Of a stretch of DNA of 64,000 nucleotides, positions 1 through 7,839 are shown in pieces. The stretch is from positions 1-64,000 of the forward strand of contig DASXVN010000027.1 of NCBI GenBank assembly GCA_036504235.1. Reading direction: 5' to 3'. Each line of letters starts with the position of its first letter. Position 1 is the first letter of the stretch. This DNA is from Zipacnadum sp036504235 (GTDB lineage Bacteria > Armatimonadota > Zipacnadia > Zipacnadales > Zipacnadaceae). Under the pieces are notes generated by a model that made no database searches, had not been told where the DNA came from, and was given only the letters and a program-made list of their open reading frames with translations. The position numbers and the translations under genes were made by a program.

Positions 1-52
1 TGCCTGTGCTGCTGGTCGTATGGGGGGCCGTTGAGCCTCAGGCCCGCTTCGG

Positions 53-108
53 CGCGGGTGGATGTTTCGCGGGGTGCGGCTCCGCGAAAGATCCACCCCT
101 ACAAACGG
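53..108. repeat. Left arm of a 56-bp perfect inverted repeat (family D)
   Basis: This 56-base segment is the exact reverse complement of 1535-1590. It has an internal hairpin built on TTTCGCGGGGTG and CTCCGCGAAA and ends in CTACAAACGG. The two arms flank the MFS transporter gene. Confidence 0.9.
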
Positions 109-113
109 CTAAC

Positions 114-150
114 GGCCGGCGGGGGACGTAGCCCCCGCCCTACAAACGGC
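114..150. repeat. GC-rich palindromic repeat, family C (short copy)
   Basis: Core GGGGGACGTAGCCCCCGCCC followed by TACAAACGG. The same core recurs in the arms at 37023-37123 and in related form at 1474-1530 and 38573-38646. It lies next to the family D arm at 53-108. Confidence 0.7.
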
Positions 151-167
151 CAAAGGCACAACGGCCC

Positions 168-1406
168 CTAGACGGCCGGGACCTGCGGCGTGCGGATGCG
201 GCTGGCTACGGTTATGTTGACCAGCGCCACCACCGCGGCGCCGATGAATACCCAGGGGTAGCCATACTTATCCCAGACGTATCCGCCCAGGGTGGGCAGG
301 GACATGGACACGATGTGGTTGATGCTGACCGCCAGCGACAGCGAGGGGGTCAGGTCCTCCGGGGTCTCGAGGATCTTGGCCAGGTACGTGGAGCGGGCCA
401 TGCCCACCGCGAACAGCACCTGGTCGAGCACGAAGCAGGCCATGACCAACCCCAGGGCCAGGCCGGGCCTCCCTAGCCGCTGGCCGATGAAATGCTCGGC
501 GAAGCCGTAGACGAGGGCGACCACGGCCATCATCACCGCCTCACCCACCAGGATCACGCGCTCGCCCCAGCGGTCTATTAGGTGCCCCAGCAGCGGCTGG
601 AAAACCAGCCCGAGCAGGGCGCCGACGGTGCTAAGCTGGGCGAAGACGTAGGCCTTTTGCTTGAAGACGCGCACCAGCACCCAGGGGGCGAAGGTGATGA
701 AGACCTGCTTGCGCGCGCCAAAGAGCAGCGACAGCAGGTAGAAAAGGCGGTAGCGGCGCTTGATCACCAGCCGGGGGCGATCCTCCTGGCCGCCGACGGT
801 GCGCATCCTCAGCCAGGCGATTACGGCCAGGGCGCTGACGACGCCACCCACGGCGAAGATGGCCGCGTAGTCGCTATTCAGCAGGCGCGTGCCGATGTAG
901 ACCACGACAAAGCCGCCGATGGTGGCGAAGGTGGAAGCCAGGCCCACCTGCCCCAGGCGACGCCCCGCCTGCCCCTCGCGAGCGAAGCCCAGCGCCACCG
1001 AATCGCGCACCGGCATGATGAGGTGGGCGCCGACGCTCCAGACCAGGGTGGAGGCGACCATGGGCCACCAGCGACGGCTCCACAGGGCCAGACCCGCCAG
1101 GCCCAGGGCCACGGCTCCGGCCGCCAGCCCGCCCAGGCCGGTCTCGCGGATGAAGAAGAAGGCCCCGGTCATCACCGCGGTGAGCAGGCCGGGCAGCTCG
1201 CGGGGAAACTCCAACTGGCCGCGCGTGGTGGCCGAGATCTGGAAGGTGTCGCTCAGGTAGTTGTTATAGACGCTGTCCACGATGCCCTGGCTGACGGACA
1301 TCAAGGCGATGGCGAGGAAGAAGAGCAGCATCCCGGGCGGCGCATGGCGCAGGCGCCGGCGGGTCTTTTCGCTCAGATGGAAATAGGGAGCGGAAGGGTC
1401 GGACAT
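168..1406 (-). CDS. MFS transporter
   Basis: A 412-residue inner-membrane protein with about 12 hydrophobic segments, the normal size and layout of a major facilitator superfamily carrier. The first helix follows FHLSEKTRRRLRHAPPG. A long basic loop near the middle (RMRTVGGQEDRPRLVIKRRYR) fits the cytoplasmic loop between the two six-helix halves, and HLIDRWGERV after helix 8 resembles the repeated MFS loop motif. The ATG at 1406 was preferred over an in-frame TTG at 1442 because the extension has no family resemblance; neither start has a strong ribosome binding site. The substrate cannot be read from the sequence. The gene stands alone, with inverted repeats on both sides. Confidence 0.8.
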   Translation of the reverse strand: MSDPSAPYFHLSEKTRRRLRHAPPGMLLFFLAIALMSVSQGIVDSVYNNYLSDTFQISATTRGQLEFPRELPGLLTAVMTGAFFFIRETGLGGLAAGAVALGLAGLALWSRRWWPMVASTLVWSVGAHLIMPVRDSVALGFAREGQAGRRLGQVGLASTFATIGGFVVVYIGTRLLNSDYAAIFAVGGVVSALAVIAWLRMRTVGGQEDRPRLVIKRRYRLFYLLSLLFGARKQVFITFAPWVLVRVFKQKAYVFAQLSTVGALLGLVFQPLLGHLIDRWGERVILVGEAVMMAVVALVYGFAEHFIGQRLGRPGLALGLVMACFVLDQVLFAVGMARSTYLAKILETPEDLTPSLSLAVSINHIVSMSLPTLGGYVWDKYGYPWVFIGAAVVALVNITVASRIRTPQVPAV

Positions 1407-1473
1407 GGGGGCGATTATAGCAGGGTAGGGAGACGGAGGCAAAGTGGAGGGGAGGGAGGGGTCGTTGCCGTAC

Positions 1474-1530
1474 TGTAGGGCGGGGGCTCGCCGAAGGTCG
1501 TGAGCCTGTCGAAGGGTACCCCGCCGGGCC
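1474..1530. repeat. GC-rich palindromic repeat, family C (degenerate copy)
   Basis: Begins TGTAGGGCGGGGGCT and closes with ACCCCGCCGG, with CGCCGAAGGTCGTGAGCCTG in between. It is the degenerate counterpart of the repeats at 38573-38646 and 37023-37123 and adjoins the family D arm, mirroring the arrangement at 53-150. Confidence 0.65.
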
Positions 1531-1534
1531 GTTG

Positions 1535-1590
1535 CCGTTTGTAGGGGTGGATCTTTCGCGGAGCCGCACCCCGCGAAACATCCACCCGCG
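1535..1590. repeat. Right arm of the 56-bp perfect inverted repeat (family D)
   Basis: Exact reverse complement of 53-108 over all 56 bases. With the adjoining family C copy it forms a mirror-image flank around the MFS gene. Confidence 0.9.
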
Positions 1591-1626
1591 TCGAAGCGAA
1601 AGGCGGAGGCAGGCCACCAGTTCCAA

Positions 1627-1920
1627 CCTCACCCCCCGGCCCCCTCTCCCGCGCCTCCGGCTTGGGAGAGGGGGAGAAAGGCAACGGCCCCATTCTGAGC
1701 CGTTATCTCTCTCCCGCGCTAGCGGGGGAGAGTACCCGGCGTCCCCGCGGGGGGAGCGGGGGTCCCGCCGCTAGCGCCAACGGCCTCCCCCTCTCGTCAC
1801 CGCGCGAACGACGCGCGGCGCCACTCTCCCCCGCTGGCGCGGGAGAGAGATAACGGCTCCTTCGTCGTACCTTTGCCTTTCCTCCCCTCTCCTGCCACGG
1901 AGAGGGGGCAGGGGGTGAGG
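1627..1920. repeat. Nested MITE-like repeat, family A copy 1
   Basis: The outer ends are CCTCACCCCCCGGCCCCCTC on the left and a degenerate reverse complement ending GGGGGTGAGG on the right. Inside lies a second inverted-repeat unit at 1698-1858. A 28-base sequence just outside the left end (GGCGGAGGCAGGCC...) also precedes the copies at 20279 and, in part, 4105. No protein is supported here. This repeat fills most of the gap between the MFS gene and the marR-like gene. Confidence 0.75.
1698..1858. repeat. Inner inverted-repeat unit (161 bp, 36-bp termini)
   Basis: Its termini, 1698-1733 and 1823-1858, are reverse complements with one mismatch in 36 and begin AGCCGTTATCTCTCTCCCGC. The unit is missing from the family A copy at 4105-4244 and degenerate in the copies at 20279 and 22811, so it looks like a nested insertion. 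Confidence 0.8.
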
Positions 1921-1958
1921 CCGGCAACCGCTAACGGTTAGCCGTCCGCTCTTCCTCC

Positions 1959-1987
1959 TTGACAACAACGCATACTAACTATATCCT
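1959..1987 (+). promoter_or_regulatory. Sigma70-type promoter of the marR-emrAB operon
   Basis: TTGACA (1959-1964), a 17-base spacer, then TATCCT (1982-1987). The predicted transcription start, 6-7 bases downstream, coincides with the ATG at 1994. Half-sites ACGCA (1968-1972), TGCGT (1988-1992) and ACGCAA (2010-2015) surround the -10 box and could bind the MarR protein. Confidence 0.7.
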
Positions 1988-1993
1988 TGCGTC

Positions 1994-2491
1994 ATGCAAC
2001 TATTGCGGCACGCAAAGAAATCGCCGGCGGAAGCGTGCGCGGAGGCTATCCTTGAGACGCTGCCGCGGCTCAATGCTATCCTGCGCCCGCAGTGGCGGCG
2101 GCGGCATCCCGCGGACCTCATCCCTCTGCAATTCAGCGCGCTGGGCTGCGTCAGCGTCCACGCGGGGCTGTCGCTCTCCGGGCTCACCGAGTACCTGGGG
2201 CTGTCGCTGTCGGCGACCTCGCGCCTGGTGGATGTGCTGGTCAAGCGCGGCTACCTGACGCGGGAGACCTGCCCCCAGGATCGGCGGCGCGCGCAGCTCA
2301 GCGTGACCGAGCGCGGGGCCGCCGCGCTGGCGGCCGCGAAGCAGGTGGTGCAGGAGGAGCTAAGCCGAGCGCTGGCGCCCCTCTCGGCGGGGCAGCAGCA
2401 GCAGGTGATTGAGGTCATGCAGGTGCTCGGCCAAGCCCTGCAGGTACCCCCGGCGAACGTACCCAGCCAGGAGGAGAAGTTATGTCCATAG
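1994..2491 (+). CDS. MarR-family transcriptional regulator
   Basis: A 165-residue winged-helix repressor. The central part (LSLSGLTEYLGLSLSATSRL, then VDVLVKRGYLTRETCPQDRR) is the helix-turn-helix and wing of MarR proteins, including the DxR wing-tip signature. A Gln-rich C-terminal dimerisation helix follows. It probably represses its own operon and responds to a small lipophilic ligand. Its stop overlaps the start of the EmrA-like gene by 10 bases, so the two are translationally coupled. No Shine-Dalgarno sequence precedes the ATG and the predicted mRNA start falls on it, which points to leaderless translation. Confidence 0.9.
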   Translation: MQLLRHAKKSPAEACAEAILETLPRLNAILRPQWRRRHPADLIPLQFSALGCVSVHAGLSLSGLTEYLGLSLSATSRLVDVLVKRGYLTRETCPQDRRRAQLSVTERGAAALAAAKQVVQEELSRALAPLSAGQQQQVIEVMQVLGQALQVPPANVPSQEEKLCP

Positions 2492-4053
2492 ATCCCGAAC
2501 AGGGCGAACTCGAAGCCCTACCGGTCCACCGACGGTCCCCCGCGCACCGCGTGCGGCGGGGCTTGTCGCTGGCACTGCTGGTGGTGGTCGGCGTGGCGCT
2601 GGTGGCCGGAGGCTTGCATTTCCTGCGGATCGCCGCCACCCGCGAGACCACCGATGACGCCTTCCTGACCGGCGATATCACCTCGGTCGCCCCGCAGGTG
2701 AACGGGACGGTCTCGGCCGTGCTGGTGAAGCAGAACCAACCGGTGCAGGCCGGCGACCTGCTGGTGCAACTGGACGACAGCAGCTTCCGCGCGGCGGTGG
2801 CGCAGGCGCAGGCGAATCTGGACGCGGCGGTGGCGGCTGCGCAGGGCGCCGGGCTGAGCGTGGCGCTGACCCAGGAGACGGGCACCGCGCAGGTGGCGCA
2901 GGCCCAGGCGGTGGTGGGGCAGGCGGACAGCGCGATCGCCGGGGCCAGCTCGGACCTGAGCAAGGCGACGGCGGCCATCCCCCAGGCCCAGGCGGCCCAG
3001 CGCGAGGCGCAGGCCAACATCGGCATGGTGCAGGCGGGCCTGGAGGCGGCGCGCGCCAATCAGGACCGGGCGCAGGCTACGGTGGACGCGGCGGCGGCGG
3101 CCGTGGCGAGCGCGCAGTCGGGCATCCGGCAGGCGCAGGCGGGCGTGACCTCGGCGCAGGCCAACGCGAGCAAGGCCACCCGCGACGCCCAGCGCTATTC
3201 GGACCTCGTGCAGCAGGGCGCGGCCAGCCAGCAGCTGGCGGACCAGGCGACGGCGGCGGCGCAGGTGGCCGCGGCGAACCTGGAGGCCGCGCGGCAGCAG
3301 GTGGCGGCGGCGGAGTCCGGCGTCACGGCGCGGACCGCGGATCTCGCCGCGGCTCGGCAGCAGCGGGCCAGCGCGGAGGCGGGCGTCCGGCAGGCGCAGG
3401 CGCAACTGGCCGCCGCGCAGGAGCATGCCGGCGGGGCGGCGGCGTCGGTGCTGCAGGCGCAGGACGTGAGTCGCACCGCGGCGCAGACCGTACGCCAGGC
3501 CCAGGCCCGGCGCGGCCAGGCCGTCGGCCAACTGGCGCAAGCCCAGACCTCGCCCCGGCAGGTGGCCGTGAGCGGCGCGGCGCAGGCCCAGGCCCTGGCT
3601 AAGATCGAGCAGGCGCGCGCGGCGCTGCAGTCGGCGCAGATTGAGCTGTCCCGCTGCCGGATTGTCGCGCCGGTGACCGGCCAGGTGAGCAACAAGACGG
3701 TCGAGGTGGGCGCCCTGATCACCGTCGGCACCCCGCTGATGGCGATTGTCCAGAGCCAGGACCTGACCGTGACCGCCAACTTCAAAGAGACGCAACTGGC
3801 GCACATCAAGCCGGGCCAGACCGCGCAGATTCGCGTGGACGCGCTGGACGGCCAGAGCTTCCGCGCCGAGGTGGACAGCCTTTCCGGCGCGACCGGCGCG
3901 ACCTTTGCGCTGATTCCCCCCGACAACGCGACCGGCAACTTCACCAAGGTCGTGCAGCGCATTCCCCTCAAGCTGCGCCTGGAGCCCGGGCAGCCGGATA
4001 TGGAGCGCCTGCGCGCCGGGATGTCGGTGACGGTGGTCGTGCAGGTGAAGTAA
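2482..4053 (+). CDS. emrA: HlyD/EmrA-family periplasmic adaptor of a multidrug efflux pump
   Basis: A 523-residue membrane-fusion protein. An N-terminal anchor helix (about 28-50) is followed by the EmrA-type signature TTDDAFLTGD and a lipoyl half-motif. Then comes an exceptionally long Ala/Gln-rich coiled-coil hairpin (about 100-390), the second lipoyl half (VAPVTGQVSNKTVEVGA) and a beta-barrel with VTANFKETQL. The usual EmrA length is about 390, so the extra length is almost all coiled coil and should give a longer reach across the periplasm. A strong GGAGGAG site precedes the ATG. It pairs with the DHA2 transporter downstream and needs an outer-membrane channel that is not encoded nearby. 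Confidence 0.88.
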   Translation: MSIDPEQGELEALPVHRRSPAHRVRRGLSLALLVVVGVALVAGGLHFLRIAATRETTDDAFLTGDITSVAPQVNGTVSAVLVKQNQPVQAGDLLVQLDDSSFRAAVAQAQANLDAAVAAAQGAGLSVALTQETGTAQVAQAQAVVGQADSAIAGASSDLSKATAAIPQAQAAQREAQANIGMVQAGLEAARANQDRAQATVDAAAAAVASAQSGIRQAQAGVTSAQANASKATRDAQRYSDLVQQGAASQQLADQATAAAQVAAANLEAARQQVAAAESGVTARTADLAAARQQRASAEAGVRQAQAQLAAAQEHAGGAAASVLQAQDVSRTAAQTVRQAQARRGQAVGQLAQAQTSPRQVAVSGAAQAQALAKIEQARAALQSAQIELSRCRIVAPVTGQVSNKTVEVGALITVGTPLMAIVQSQDLTVTANFKETQLAHIKPGQTAQIRVDALDGQSFRAEVDSLSGATGATFALIPPDNATGNFTKVVQRIPLKLRLEPGQPDMERLRAGMSVTVVVQVK

Positions 4054-4104
4054 GCGGGGCGTTTCCGCGTAGGGGCGGAAGGCGGAGGTTCGACGCCAGT
4101 TCAA

Positions 4105-4244
4105 CCTCACCCCCCGGCCCCCTCTCCCGCGGCGGACCTTGGGAGAGGGGGAGTGACGGCATGAACAGCATTTCCCTGTGCCCTTCCCCCCTCTCCTGCG
4201 GGCGCTCGTCAGCGAGCGCCACGGAGAGGGGCCGGGGGGTGAGG
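4105..4244. repeat. Family A repeat without the inner unit
   Basis: The ends CCTCACCCCCCGG and CCGGGGGGTGAGG are inverted, and the left side is continuous with GGCGGAGGTTCGACGCCAGT upstream. It lacks the 161-bp inner unit of copy 1 and so looks like an empty version. It sits between emrA and emrB, and a spurious N-terminal extension of emrB reads through it. Confidence 0.75.
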
Positions 4245-4277
4245 TCGGCAGCCACGCCGGCTGGGTATTCAACAACT

Positions 4278-5876
4278 ATGGCCACAGCAACAGCGACGCG
4301 ACAACTTGGCGGAGGCGAGTACACCGAGTACACCTCGGCTACGCGCGTGGTGATCATGGTCGCCGTCATGCTGGGCACCCTGATGCAGATGATTGACAGC
4401 AGCATCGTCAACGTCGCCATCCCCACCATGATGGGCAATCTCGGCGTCACGCTGAGCCAGATTAGCTGGGTGACCACCGGCTACATCCTGGCCAACGTCG
4501 TGGTGCTGCCCATGACCGGCTGGCTGTCGTCCGTCTTTGGCCGGCGTCGCTATTTGGCCGGCTCCATGGCGCTGTTCACCGTGGCCTCCGTGGCCTGCGG
4601 CGCCTCGCACTCCCTGGGGATGCTGGTCTTTTTCCGCATCGTGCAGGGCATCGGCGGCGCGGCGCTCATGTCCACCGCCCAGGCCACCCTCATGGAGATT
4701 TTCCCGCCCCAGCAGATCGCGGCGGTCCAGGCGGTCTTCGGCATCGGCATCATGCTCGGCCCCAGCATCGGCCCGACCCTCGGCGGCTGGATCACCGACA
4801 ACTTCAGTTGGCCCTGGATCTTCTACATCAACCTGCCCATCGGCGCGATCGCGGTGGTCATGACGCTGCTGTTCATGCACGATTCGCGGCACGAGCGGGG
4901 CCGGGGCAGCGGGATTGACTGGGCGGGCATCCTGTTTCTGGCCGTCGGTCTGGGCTGCCTGCAGACGCTGCTGGAGAAGGGCACCTCGGAGGACTGGTTC
5001 GAGTCCACGCTCATCACGCGGCTGGCGGTCGGAGCGGCCCTGGGGCTGATCCTGTTCGTCTACTGGGAGCTGCGGGCGCGGCACCCGGTCGTGAACTTGC
5101 GCATCTTGCGGCACCGGAGCTTCACCGCGGGTAACGTGTTCGGCCTGGTGCTGGGCTTTGGCCTGTTCGGCGGCATCTTCATCTTGCCGGTATACCTGCA
5201 GAATCTGCGGCACTATACGGCGATGCAAAGCGGGCTGATTCTGCTGCCCTCGGCCGTGGCCGCGGCGCTGGGCATGCCTCTGGCGGCGCGGGCCATCCGC
5301 TATGTCTCGCCGCGGGTGTTGACCGCGATGGGCCTGGCCGGAGCGCTGGGGGCAACCTGGATGCTCAGCACCATCACCCTGGACATGCCCTCGCGCGACC
5401 TGTTCACGCCGCTGGTCATCCGCGGTCTGGCCCTGGGCTTCATGATGCTGCCGCTGACCCTGGCGACCCTGGCGGACCTGCGGGGGCACGAGATCGCGGA
5501 GGGCACGGCGCTGTTCAACCTCTCCCGGCAACTGGGGGGCAGCATCGGCATCGCGGCGCTGTCCACCTTCCTGGATCATCGCATTAGACAACACTACGTG
5601 ATGATGAACGAGCACGTGAGCCTCTTCAACGCGGCGACGCGCTACCGGCTGAACCTGTACGAGTATTACTTCCGGCTGGAGGGTGCGGCGGCCTCGGTGG
5701 CCCACCTGCGGGCGCTGGAAGTGATCCGGCTCACGATCATGGGGCAGGCGATGATCTTGTCCTACGAGGATATTTTCCGGGTGATGGTGCTGGTCTTCCT
5801 GGTCAGCGCGCCGTTGCTCCTGCTCTTCCGCAAGGGCAAGCTGAACATGAGCCGCCCCGGCCCGGCCAGGGAGTAG
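4278..5876 (+). CDS. emrB: DHA2-family MFS drug:H+ antiporter (EmrB/QacA type)
   Basis: A 532-residue inner-membrane protein with about 14 hydrophobic segments. It carries the DHA2 family hallmarks MLGTLMQMIDSSIVNVAIP in helix 1, WVTTGYILANVVVLPMTGWL and a motif-C-like GIGIMLGPSIGPTLGGW in helix 5. With the adaptor upstream it should pump hydrophobic drugs out of the cell. An in-frame ATG at 4161 would add 39 residues encoded entirely by a repeat, so the ATG at 4278 (MATATATRQLGGGEY) is preferred, although no clear ribosome binding site precedes it. It ends 7 bases from the convergent RDD gene. Confidence 0.9.
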   Translation: MATATATRQLGGGEYTEYTSATRVVIMVAVMLGTLMQMIDSSIVNVAIPTMMGNLGVTLSQISWVTTGYILANVVVLPMTGWLSSVFGRRRYLAGSMALFTVASVACGASHSLGMLVFFRIVQGIGGAALMSTAQATLMEIFPPQQIAAVQAVFGIGIMLGPSIGPTLGGWITDNFSWPWIFYINLPIGAIAVVMTLLFMHDSRHERGRGSGIDWAGILFLAVGLGCLQTLLEKGTSEDWFESTLITRLAVGAALGLILFVYWELRARHPVVNLRILRHRSFTAGNVFGLVLGFGLFGGIFILPVYLQNLRHYTAMQSGLILLPSAVAAALGMPLAARAIRYVSPRVLTAMGLAGALGATWMLSTITLDMPSRDLFTPLVIRGLALGFMMLPLTLATLADLRGHEIAEGTALFNLSRQLGGSIGIAALSTFLDHRIRQHYVMMNEHVSLFNAATRYRLNLYEYYFRLEGAAASVAHLRALEVIRLTIMGQAMILSYEDIFRVMVLVFLVSAPLLLLFRKGKLNMSRPGPARE

Positions 5877-5883
5877 GCGGGCC

Positions 5884-6426
5884 TCAGCGCATGACAACCA
5901 GACACCCGGCCAGGATATCGTGCAGGGCCTGCTTCTTTGCGGTGAATCCGGCCATGAGGTAGCCGATCATCAGGACCAGGCCGGAGAGTTCCTTGGCGAA
6001 GGTCCGCCCGGTGGCGCGCCAGAAGCTGATCCGCCGGCCCTCGAGATCGGTCACCTTGATCCCAATGAGCAGTTTGCCCAGGGTGGCTTGCTTGCGGCTG
6101 CTTTCCATCAGGGCAAAGTAGAGCCAGCGGATCACGGCGACCTCGACCCCGTGCAGCCAGTCCAGCGACGGTGCTACGGACGAGGCGCTGTATGCGCCCA
6201 TTGCCGCAGCAATAGCGGAGTCGAGTGTGAAGCCGATAACCAAGAAGGCCAAGCCGACGATCACCCCATCAATAAGCATGGCCCACACGCGCCGCCAGAA
6301 GCCGGCGTACTCGACGTACGCCGACTGCGGTCGGACCCACGAAGCCGGGTAGGCGACCGGCGGCGCACCGGGCCAGCCGGGGCTGCGCCGGGTGTAGCTG
6401 GGCGGCACCGCCTGGTTATCGGCCAC
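5884..6426 (-). CDS. RDD-family membrane protein
   Basis: A 180-residue protein. After a Pro-rich cytoplasmic N-terminus comes the RDD domain, with YAGFWRRVWAMLIDGVIVGL, a second helix pair with WLYFALMESSRKQATLGKLL, and a C-terminal helix ending KKQALHDILAGCLVV. RDD proteins are small polytopic membrane proteins of mostly unknown role, some linked to ion transport. The GTG start has a GGAGGGATT site. It is a clear paralogue of the gene just upstream on the same strand (6439-7095), 12 bases away, and lacks that protein's N-terminal zinc ribbon. Confidence 0.85.
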   Translation of the reverse strand: MADNQAVPPSYTRRSPGWPGAPPVAYPASWVRPQSAYVEYAGFWRRVWAMLIDGVIVGLAFLVIGFTLDSAIAAAMGAYSASSVAPSLDWLHGVEVAVIRWLYFALMESSRKQATLGKLLIGIKVTDLEGRRISFWRATGRTFAKELSGLVLMIGYLMAGFTAKKQALHDILAGCLVVMR

Positions 6427-6438
6427 AGCAATCCCTCC

Positions 6439-7095
6439 TCAGCCCATGACGACCAGGCATCCGGCGAGCATGTCGTGCAGGGCCTGCTTCTTTTCGGTGA
6501 ATCCGGCCATGAGGTAGCCGATCATCAGGAGCAGGCCGGACAGATACTTGGCGAAGTGCCGCCCGGAGGCGCGGGCAAAGCTAATCGGCTCGCCCTCCGA
6601 ATCGGTCACGATGATGCCGATGGCCTGCTTGCCCAGGGTCGCCTGACTGGGGCCGCTCTCCATCAGGGCGAAGTAGAGCCAGGAGACGGCGGCACCCACG
6701 ACCAGGCTCACCCCGTGCGTCACCGACTTCGCGGACTCCGCGCCGCCGGGGCCGTGGCTCAGAGCCACGGCGAGGCCTGCGCCAAGCGCAAAGCCGAGGG
6801 CCCCGTTGGCCAAGCTCACAATGAGCCCATCAATGAGGGCGGCCACCCACCGTCGCCAGAAGCCGGCATATTCGAAGTTGAGTGAATGGGAATGCGGCTG
6901 GGGCCGAGGCGGTGGGGAACCCGGCAGCGCGTCGGGAGCGGCGTAGAGGGGAGCGGCGGGCGGGGCGGCCGCCGGCTTGCTCGCCCCCAGGGGACTGCCG
7001 CAGGCCCAGCAGGAGAAGGCGTTGAGGTAGTTCATCTCACCGCAGTGGGGACACTTGATCCGGTCCGGTTCCAACTGGCCCTGGTCGTCAGCCAC
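6439..7095 (-). CDS. RDD-family membrane protein with N-terminal zinc ribbon
   Basis: A 218-residue protein. Residues 15-32 hold two CxxC pairs (CPHC and CWAC) typical of a zinc ribbon, followed by a Pro/Ala linker and an RDD domain (YAGFWRRWVAALIDGLIVSL, then WLYFALMESGPSQATLGKQA and KKQALHDMLAGCLVV). The C-terminal half closely matches the next gene, indicating tandem duplication. The GTG start follows a GGAGGGCTT site. The spacing suggests both are transcribed together. No specific function can be assigned. Confidence 0.85.
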   Translation of the reverse strand: MADDQGQLEPDRIKCPHCGEMNYLNAFSCWACGSPLGASKPAAAPPAAPLYAAPDALPGSPPPRPQPHSHSLNFEYAGFWRRWVAALIDGLIVSLANGALGFALGAGLAVALSHGPGGAESAKSVTHGVSLVVGAAVSWLYFALMESGPSQATLGKQAIGIIVTDSEGEPISFARASGRHFAKYLSGLLLMIGYLMAGFTEKKQALHDMLAGCLVVMG

Positions 7096-7177
7096 GGGAA
7101 GCCCTCCTCAGGGGATAAGCATTTGCACGGCCAACGACTAGGTCATTCGCCCTCCCGCGCCGGACTCCTGCTGAACT

Positions 7178-7450
7178 CTAGGAATGATCTCCGGCGGGCG
7201 GCTCCGCCTGCGGGCCGTACAGCTCCTCTTCCATCTCCTGGATGGCTGCCGCGATCTCGGCCTCCCGCTCGCGGAGGTCCTCGGTGAGGACCTGGACCCG
7301 CGACTCTGTGCGCCCGCCGTAGGGTCCTCCCCCCGGCCCGGTCTCCAGCAACTGCGCCGCCAGCCCCCGCTCCTGCAGGATATCCACCAGCAGCAGCGCC
7401 GCGGTCACGTCAAAGCTCGTATAGACGGAGACCAGTCCCTCGGTAGGCAT
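7178..7450 (-). CDS. DUF2007-like small signal-transducing-type protein
   Basis: A 90-residue cytoplasmic protein beginning MPTEGLVSVYTSFDVTAALL. The opening strand-helix with LVDILQERGLAAQL followed by a short strand (SRVQVLTEDL) is the ferredoxin-like half fold of the DUF2007 family, in which a small domain takes part in signalling or protein interactions. A longer in-frame start at 7567 was rejected because AAGGAGTG lies just before the ATG at 7450. It probably shares an mRNA with the 95-residue membrane protein upstream. Confidence 0.65.
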   Translation of the reverse strand: MPTEGLVSVYTSFDVTAALLLVDILQERGLAAQLLETGPGGGPYGGRTESRVQVLTEDLREREAEIAAAIQEMEEELYGPQAEPPAGDHS

Positions 7451-7482
7451 GATCACTCCTTCGCCAGTCCGCGGCGCGGCAC

Positions 7483-7770
7483 CTACTTCAGCGCCCGCCA
7501 CCAGGTCGAGAAGAAGGTGGCCAGGAGCAGCCAGATGTAGACCGTCAGCCGCATGGCCAGCACCCACTGCAGCAGCATCGGCCAGACCTGCTCTAAAGGC
7601 ATTCCGGTCAACATCTGCAGCAAGGCCGGGTGGAGCCGACTCAACCCCATCAGAGCCACATAGGCGAGAGCCGCCAGGAGTATGCCCACCAGTACCGCGA
7701 TCCAGGCGCCCTTAGCGGCCCCGGCGACGATCATGCGCATCTGCGACGGCGCGACGTTGGCTTCAGCCAT
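7483..7770 (-). CDS. Small hypothetical membrane protein (3 TM)
   Basis: A 95-residue protein with three hydrophobic stretches at about 18-42, 60-70 (weak) and 72-90. I recognise no family. TGGAGGGAT precedes the ATG, supporting a real gene. It lies 33 bases upstream of the DUF2007-like gene on the same strand, so the two are probably expressed together. Confidence 0.6.
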   Translation of the reverse strand: MAEANVAPSQMRMIVAGAAKGAWIAVLVGILLAALAYVALMGLSRLHPALLQMLTGMPLEQVWPMLLQWVLAMRLTVYIWLLLATFFSTWWRALK

Positions 7771-7839
7771 GAGTGATCCCTCCAGTAGCAGAAGGGACGA
7801 GCGCCGGCGGGAGAGGTTCAGGGGGAGAAGGGATAGCTA

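Noticed and set aside
2518..4275. Antisense open frame opposite emrA
   Set aside because: Shadow of the repetitive Ala/Gln codons of the coiled coil.
4161..4277. N-terminal extension of the emrB protein
   Set aside because: Encoded by a family A repeat; the protein family begins after it.
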